10,198 nucleotides of DNA from CAXMST01 sp964196325. Lineage in GTDB: Bacteria; Actinomycetota; Thermoleophilia; Solirubrobacterales; 70-9. Both the position numbers and the translations under genes were made by a program. Shown one piece after another: positions 6,519 through 10,198 of this stretch. Where the stretch lies: the NCBI GenBank assembly GCA_964196325.1, contig CAXMST010000049.1, forward strand, positions 1-10,198, in the 5' to 3' direction. The number at the start of each line of letters is the position of its first letter. The first letter of the stretch is position 1. The notes beneath the pieces were generated by a model. That model searched no databases. It saw only the letters and a program-made list of their open reading frames with translations, and had not been told where the DNA came from.

Positions 6519-7391
6519 ATGGCCGACAAGGCAGGCAAGAGCATAGTCGAGGCCCTGGGCCTCCAGATGGCCTACGTCGACCGGGGTGGGGGCGGACACA
6601 CCTTCGTGCTGCTTCACGGCAACCCGACCTCCTCGTATCTGTGGCGCGAGGTGATTCCGCCGCTTTTGCCCCAAGGTCGCTGCGTCGCCCCGGACCTGCT
6701 CGGCATGGGCGATTCGGCACCGCTGCCGGACCCAGGACCTGGCTCCTACACATTCGCCGATCACCGCCGCCACCTCGACGCCTTTCTCGATGCGATCGAC
6801 CTGCCCGAGCAGATCGTGCTCGTCGTCCACGACTGGGGCTCCTCATTGGGGTTCGACTGGGCCCGTCGGAACCCGGATCGCGTCAGCGGGATCGCCTACA
6901 TGGAGGCGATCGTGGCGCCGATGGGCTGGGACGACTGGCCCGAGGGCGCGCGCCGCCCGTTCCGGATGATGCGCTCGGAGGCCGGCGAGGAGGCGGTGCT
7001 CCAGCAGAACTTCTTCGTCGAGAGAATCCTGCCGTCGTCGATCATCAGGGAGCTTTCGGACGAGGAGATGGCCGAGTACCGGCGGCCCTTTACCGAGCCG
7101 GGCGAGGGGCGCCGCCCAACGTTGAGCTGGCCGCGGCAGATGCCGCTCGCGGGGGAGCCGGCCGAGGTCGTCTCGCTCGTCACCGAGTACGCCGAGTGGC
7201 TCGCGGGCAGCCCGGTCCCGAAGCTCTTCGTCAACGCCGAGCCCGGCATGATCCTGACCGGGCCCCAGCGGGAGGCCTGCCGCAAATGGCCCAACCAGAC
7301 CGAGGTGACGGTGGCGGGCCTGCACTTCGTACAGGAGGACAGCGGGACCGAGATCGGCGAGGCAATAGCCGCCTGGTCGCAGCAGCTATAG
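6519..7391 (+). CDS. dhaA: haloalkane dehalogenase, HLD-II (DhaA/LinB-like)
   Basis: 290 residues, usual length, with an alpha/beta-hydrolase fold. The enzyme hydrolyses carbon-halogen bonds of alkyl halides to an alcohol plus halide, without cofactor, in the cytoplasm. All five catalytic positions of the HLD-II subfamily can be placed: halide-binding Asn35 in LLHGNPTSSYLWR, nucleophile Asp105 and halide-binding Trp106 in VVHDWGSSLGFDWA, acid Glu129 in IAYMEAIV, and base His269 in GLHFVQEDS. Asp105 as nucleophile with Trp106 next to it, and the acid after strand 6 (Glu129), separate it from ordinary esterases, epoxide hydrolases and HLD-I enzymes. The cap is about 133-215. GGAG is 6 bases before the ATG. 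It is first of four co-directional genes. Some HLDs have no known natural halide substrate, so the real substrate stays open. Confidence 0.93.
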   Translation: MADKAGKSIVEALGLQMAYVDRGGGGHTFVLLHGNPTSSYLWREVIPPLLPQGRCVAPDLLGMGDSAPLPDPGPGSYTFADHRRHLDAFLDAIDLPEQIVLVVHDWGSSLGFDWARRNPDRVSGIAYMEAIVAPMGWDDWPEGARRPFRMMRSEAGEEAVLQQNFFVERILPSSIIRELSDEEMAEYRRPFTEPGEGRRPTLSWPRQMPLAGEPAEVVSLVTEYAEWLAGSPVPKLFVNAEPGMILTGPQREACRKWPNQTEVTVAGLHFVQEDSGTEIGEAIAAWSQQL

Positions 7392-7407
7392 AGGTCCGCG
7401 ACCGGCC

Positions 7408-7432
7408 CGGCTCGCGGCGCCGCCGCGAGCCG
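7408..7432 (+). terminator. 10-bp stem-loop between dehalogenase and SDR genes
   Basis: cggctcgcgg and ccgcgagccg pair perfectly around a 5-base cgccg loop, 16 bp after the dehalogenase stop. Only gatagattgg follows, with no T-run, so it is a weak intrinsic terminator by sequence. It could instead attenuate or stabilise the transcript, or mark the end of the dehalogenase unit with a new start downstream. Confidence 0.5.
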
Positions 7433-7462
7433 ATAGATTGGCCCGGTCCAAGCGAACCCCTG

Positions 7463-7468
7463 AGGAGG
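7463..7468 (+). promoter_or_regulatory. AGGAGG ribosome binding site fixing a TTG start
   Basis: A perfect AGGAGG lies 7 bases before TTG at 7476. The product then begins MAERAALVTGG, directly before the Rossmann glycine motif as in other SDRs, so the rare start is credible. Confidence 0.75.
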
Positions 7469-7475
7469 AGCCGAG

Positions 7476-8210
7476 TTGGCCGAGCGAGCAGCACTGGTGA
7501 CCGGAGGATCGAGCGGAATCGGGCTGGCGATCGCCCGAGCGCTGGGCGAGGATGGCTACGCGCTCACGGTATCGGCACGACGACCCGAGAAGCTGCAGGC
7601 GGCCGTCGACTCACTCGCCGCCGAGGGGCTCGACGTGAGCGCCGCCCCCGCGGACGTGACCGACGAGGAGCAGGTCAACCAGCTGGTCGCCGGACACAAG
7701 GAGCGTTACGGCCGCCTCGACGTGCTCGTCAACAACGCCGGGGTTGGGATCGGTGGCGGTCTGCATGAAATCAAGACCAAGGCGATCGACATGCAGCTCG
7801 ACGTCAACCTCCGCTCCTACGTGATCGCCACCCGCGAGGCGATCCCGATGCTGAAGGAGGCCGGAGCGGAGCACGGCAAGGCGTTGATCGTCAACACCGC
7901 GTCGATCGCGGGCAAGTCAGGCCAGGGCTGGGTCGCCGTGTACTCCGCAACCAAGGCCGGGGTGATCGGCCTTAGCCAGGCGACCCAGGGGGAGCTCGGC
8001 AACGACGGCATTCAATGCACGGCCCTCTGCCCAGGCTTCGTCGACACTCCAATGACCGAGTGGATTCGCGAGCAGGTCGAGCCCAAGGACATGATCCAGC
8101 CGGAGGATCTGGCGGAAACGGTGCGGCTCTTACTCCGGACCTCACCCAACTGCCTGATCCCCGAAGTGGTCTACTCGCGACCCGGCGACCCCTCGGCCTT
8201 CGCGGTCTGA
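7476..8210 (+). CDS. classical short-chain dehydrogenase/reductase (SDR)
   Basis: 244 residues, one Rossmann domain. Visible are the cofactor motif TGGSSGIG (9-16), SARRPEKL (33-40) with Arg35-Arg36 after strand 2 in the place of an acidic residue, which favours NADP(H), APADVTD (57-63), NNAG (86-89), catalytic Asn111, Ser143 and YSATK with Tyr156 and Lys160, and CPGFVDTPM (186-194 region). The family oxidises alcohols or reduces carbonyls; the substrate cannot be read from sequence. Being 84 bp behind a dehalogenase, it could oxidise the alcohol product, but many SDRs of this kind are fatty-acid or 3-oxoacyl reductase-like. The start is TTG with a perfect ribosome binding site. It is followed after 37 bp by the glycosyltransferase gene. 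Confidence 0.9.
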   Translation: MAERAALVTGGSSGIGLAIARALGEDGYALTVSARRPEKLQAAVDSLAAEGLDVSAAPADVTDEEQVNQLVAGHKERYGRLDVLVNNAGVGIGGGLHEIKTKAIDMQLDVNLRSYVIATREAIPMLKEAGAEHGKALIVNTASIAGKSGQGWVAVYSATKAGVIGLSQATQGELGNDGIQCTALCPGFVDTPMTEWIREQVEPKDMIQPEDLAETVRLLLRTSPNCLIPEVVYSRPGDPSAFAV

Positions 8211-8247
8211 TCGATCCCCTGGCCGGGCGACGGGGCCGGCGCGGCCG

Positions 8248-9450
8248 GTGAGCAGCAGGCGAATCCTGGTCGCCGCCTTCGGCGACGCCGGTCACGCCTT
8301 CCCCGCCCTCTCGCTGGGGGTCGCGCTCAGCGACCGCGGCCACGACGTCGTGCTCGAAAGCTGGGAGCACTGGCGCGAGGCCGCGGAGGCACACGGTCTG
8401 CGCTTTCGGGCCGCCGAGGAGTACCAGACCTTCCCCCCGCCGAAGCCCGGGGTAGGTCCGGGCCCGGCCGAGGCAGCGCGAGCGTTGGCCGCGTTGTTTG
8501 CGGACTTCGACCCCGAGCTGGTCGTCGCCGACATCCTCACGCCGGCGCCGGCGCTCGCGGCGGAGCTGCACGGCTGCCGATCGGCGACGCTGGTGCCACA
8601 CGTCTACCCCGTCGCCGATCGCGGGATGCCGCTGTTCTCGCTCGGGGCGATGCCGCCGCGAAGCGGGATCGGCCGCGCCGGCTGGCGCCTCGGCGCGCCG
8701 CTGCTCGAGGCCGGCCTGCGCCGTGGGCGCCGTGAGCTGAACGAGACCCGCACGTCGTTGGGTCTGCCTCCCACAGAGCGACTCCATGGCGGGATCAGCG
8801 AGGACCTGGTACTCGTCGCGACCCTGCCCGAGCTCGAGTACCCGCGGAGCTGGCCCTCGGAGGTCCAGGTCTGCGGCCCGCTCGGCTTCGAGCTGGCCCA
8901 TCCCGACGTCGAGCTCCCCTCTGGGAGGGAGCCGCTGATACTGATCGCCCCGAGTACCGCGCAGGATCCCGAGGGGCGGCTGATTCGGAGCTGTTTCGAG
9001 GCGCTCTCGGCCGAGCCGGTGCGGATCGTCGCCTCGACCAACGGTCAGCGGCCCACGCGGGCGATCGAGGCCCCCGACAACGCACGGCTCTACGAGTGGC
9101 TCTCCTACTCCCAACTGATGCCACTCGCTGATCTGGTCATCTGCCACGGCGGTCACGGGACCACCTGCCGCGCACTGGGGGCCGGTCTGCCCATGCTGAT
9201 CTCGCCGGCGCTCGGCGACATGGCCGAGAACGCGGCCAGGGTGCAGTGGGCCGGCGCCGGCCTGACCCTGCCCTCGCGGCTGCGGACCCGGCACTCGATC
9301 CGCTGGCTGGTCCGCGAGCTACTCGGTCAGACGCGTTACCGGCGGCGGGCGGCAGAGATCGCCGCCGGGAATCCCCCCCAGCGCGGACCCGAGCAAGCGG
9401 TGGCAGCCGTCGAACGGCTCCTGGAGGTGCCGTCCGGGCCGCGCCGATAG
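8248..9450 (+). CDS. GT-B glycosyltransferase (GT1 / UGT-like)
   Basis: 400 residues from a GTG start without an evident ribosome binding site, 37 bp after the SDR stop, so translation may depend on the upstream gene. The N-terminal Rossmann half starts RRILVAAFGDAGHAFPALSLG (acceptor side). The C-terminal half (from about 226) carries the donor-site signature ADLVICHGGHGTTCRALGAG (294-313), then LPMLISPALGDMAENAARV, close to the UDP-sugar PSPG-type box. The usual D-Q pair ends as Asp324-Met325 here, with Glu327-Asn328 following. Such enzymes transfer a sugar from a nucleotide donor to a lipid, natural product or xenobiotic; macrolide, sterol and MurG-like branches share this fold. Acceptor and donor are not predictable. 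The MFS exporter downstream fits a glycosylate-and-export pairing (inference). Confidence 0.85.
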   Translation: MSSRRILVAAFGDAGHAFPALSLGVALSDRGHDVVLESWEHWREAAEAHGLRFRAAEEYQTFPPPKPGVGPGPAEAARALAALFADFDPELVVADILTPAPALAAELHGCRSATLVPHVYPVADRGMPLFSLGAMPPRSGIGRAGWRLGAPLLEAGLRRGRRELNETRTSLGLPPTERLHGGISEDLVLVATLPELEYPRSWPSEVQVCGPLGFELAHPDVELPSGREPLILIAPSTAQDPEGRLIRSCFEALSAEPVRIVASTNGQRPTRAIEAPDNARLYEWLSYSQLMPLADLVICHGGHGTTCRALGAGLPMLISPALGDMAENAARVQWAGAGLTLPSRLRTRHSIRWLVRELLGQTRYRRRAAEIAAGNPPQRGPEQAVAAVERLLEVPSGPRR

Positions 9451-9488
9451 GGTTGGCTTCTCGTCACCCGGGAGAGAGGTCAGGGCCA

Positions 9489-10198
9489 GTGGGTAAATGG
9501 GGAGTGCTGATCGTGCTCGCGGCCGCCCAGTTCCTGATGGTGCTGGACCAGGCGGTGATGAACGTCGCGATCTCGCAACTGGTCGAAGACTTCGACACGA
9601 CCGTGACCACGATCCAGGCGGTGATCGCCCTCTACGCACTCGTCATGGCCGGCCTGATGCTGACCGGTGGGAAGCTCGGTGACATCTGGGGCCGGCGCCG
9701 CGCGTTCGCGATCGGCCTGCTCATCTACGGCACCGGCTCGGCGCTCACAGCGGTCTCGTGGAACGTTCCCTCACTGCTCGTCGGCTGGTCGATCCTCGAG
9801 GGCATCGGGGCCGCGCTCGTGCTGCCGGCGCTCGTCGCTCTGGCGGCCAGCAACTACGAGGGCAAGGACCGCGCGCTGGTCTACGGAGTGCTCGGCGGCG
9901 TCGCCGGCGCCGCCATCGCCGTCGGTCCGATCCTCGGCGGCTGGGCCACGACCGAGGTGACCTGGCGGGTGGTGTTCGTCGGCGAGGTGGTCGTCGCGAT
10001 CGGGATCCTGCTCGGGACCCGGCTGATCCGCGAACCCGCGCGCAAAGAGGCGCCCCCCTCGCTGGACTGGGTCGGCTCGGTGCTCGCGGCCACCGGCCTT
10101 GCTTTGGTGGTGTTCGCTGTGCTGCAGGCGAGCAACTGGGGCTGGATCAGGCCCCATGCCTCGCCCATAGAGCCCTTTGGGCTGGCGCTGACCCCGTT
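9489..10198 (+). CDS. MFS transporter, DHA2 (drug:H+ antiporter) type, 3' end outside window
   Basis: The frame opens at GTG 9489, with GAGAGAGG-type purines about 10 bases upstream, and stays open to the right edge; 236 residues are visible. At least six hydrophobic helices are evident, TM1 4-27, TM2 42-60, TM3 72-90, TM4 94-118, TM5 128-150 and TM6 155-176, and a seventh begins near 190. Motif markers are Asp20 in FLMVLDQAVMNVAI (the DHA2 motif D1), GGKLGDIWGRRRAF (motif A, 60-73) and the helix-5 motif C-like GVLGGVAGAAIAVGPILGG. Members with 14 helices export drugs, lipids or other hydrophobic compounds with proton exchange. It follows the glycosyltransferase by 38 bp. The substrate is unknown and the second half is missing. 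Confidence 0.9.
   Translation, partial: MGKWGVLIVLAAAQFLMVLDQAVMNVAISQLVEDFDTTVTTIQAVIALYALVMAGLMLTGGKLGDIWGRRRAFAIGLLIYGTGSALTAVSWNVPSLLVGWSILEGIGAALVLPALVALAASNYEGKDRALVYGVLGGVAGAAIAVGPILGGWATTEVTWRVVFVGEVVVAIGILLGTRLIREPARKEAPPSLDWVGSVLAATGLALVVFAVLQASNWGWIRPHASPIEPFGLALTP

Noticed and set aside
6641..7768. 375-codon plus-strand frame overlapping dehalogenase and SDR
   Set aside because: It is Arg/Gly-rich, out of frame with two genes that show complete catalytic motifs.
7972..9294. 440-codon minus-strand frame opposite the glycosyltransferase
   Set aside because: Gln/Arg/Gly-rich shadow without domain motifs; the plus strand carries a full GT-B protein.

Overview
The window comes from a high-GC bacterium. 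Strong Shine-Dalgarno sites (AGGAGG), GTG and TTG starts, strongly G/C-biased third codon positions and gene families such as the small CPGC/HHHWH zinc-type protein and a GT-B/DHA2-MFS pair suggest an Actinomycetota genome. A deep-branching group such as Thermoleophilia/Solirubrobacterales is a guess; the taxon is inferred, not shown. I see no RNA genes, CRISPR arrays, insertion sequences or phage genes.

Left part (1-3470): the C-terminal part of a molybdopterin (bis-MGD) oxidoreductase enters from the left and ends at 1392. It converges, 6 bp apart, with a minus-strand gene for a secreted repeat protein (2863 to 1399). That gene carries a +1 reading-frame break near 2510-2530. Its C-terminal half has four repeats of about 43 residues, three of which carry a Cys pair. 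Upstream on the same strand is a small membrane-anchored or secreted PepSY-type protein (3392-3045) with an acidic tail.

Middle (3471-6416): a complete minus-strand CoA-acylating methylmalonate-semialdehyde dehydrogenase (mmsA/iolA type) is divergent from a 112-residue putative zinc-binding protein with a very basic tail. The zinc protein converges with a minus-strand lipoprotein that joins an extracytoplasmic N-terminal region to a thioredoxin-like domain with a CX4C motif.

Right part (6519-10198): four plus-strand genes follow each other with gaps of 84, 37 and 38 bp: a haloalkane dehalogenase of the HLD-II type with all five catalytic residues, a short-chain dehydrogenase/reductase, a GT-B glycosyltransferase and the N-terminal part of a DHA2-type MFS exporter that runs off the right end. 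They may form one transcription unit, although a 10-bp stem-loop sits between the first two. A plausible but unproven reading is a unit that dehalogenates an alkyl halide to an alcohol, oxidises it and handles or exports products. The GT/MFS pair could equally be unrelated to the dehalogenase. Most of the window looks like ordinary chromosome. The points most worth a second look are the frameshifted repeat protein with its paired cysteine loss, the dehalogenase context and the lipoprotein-redoxin fusion.
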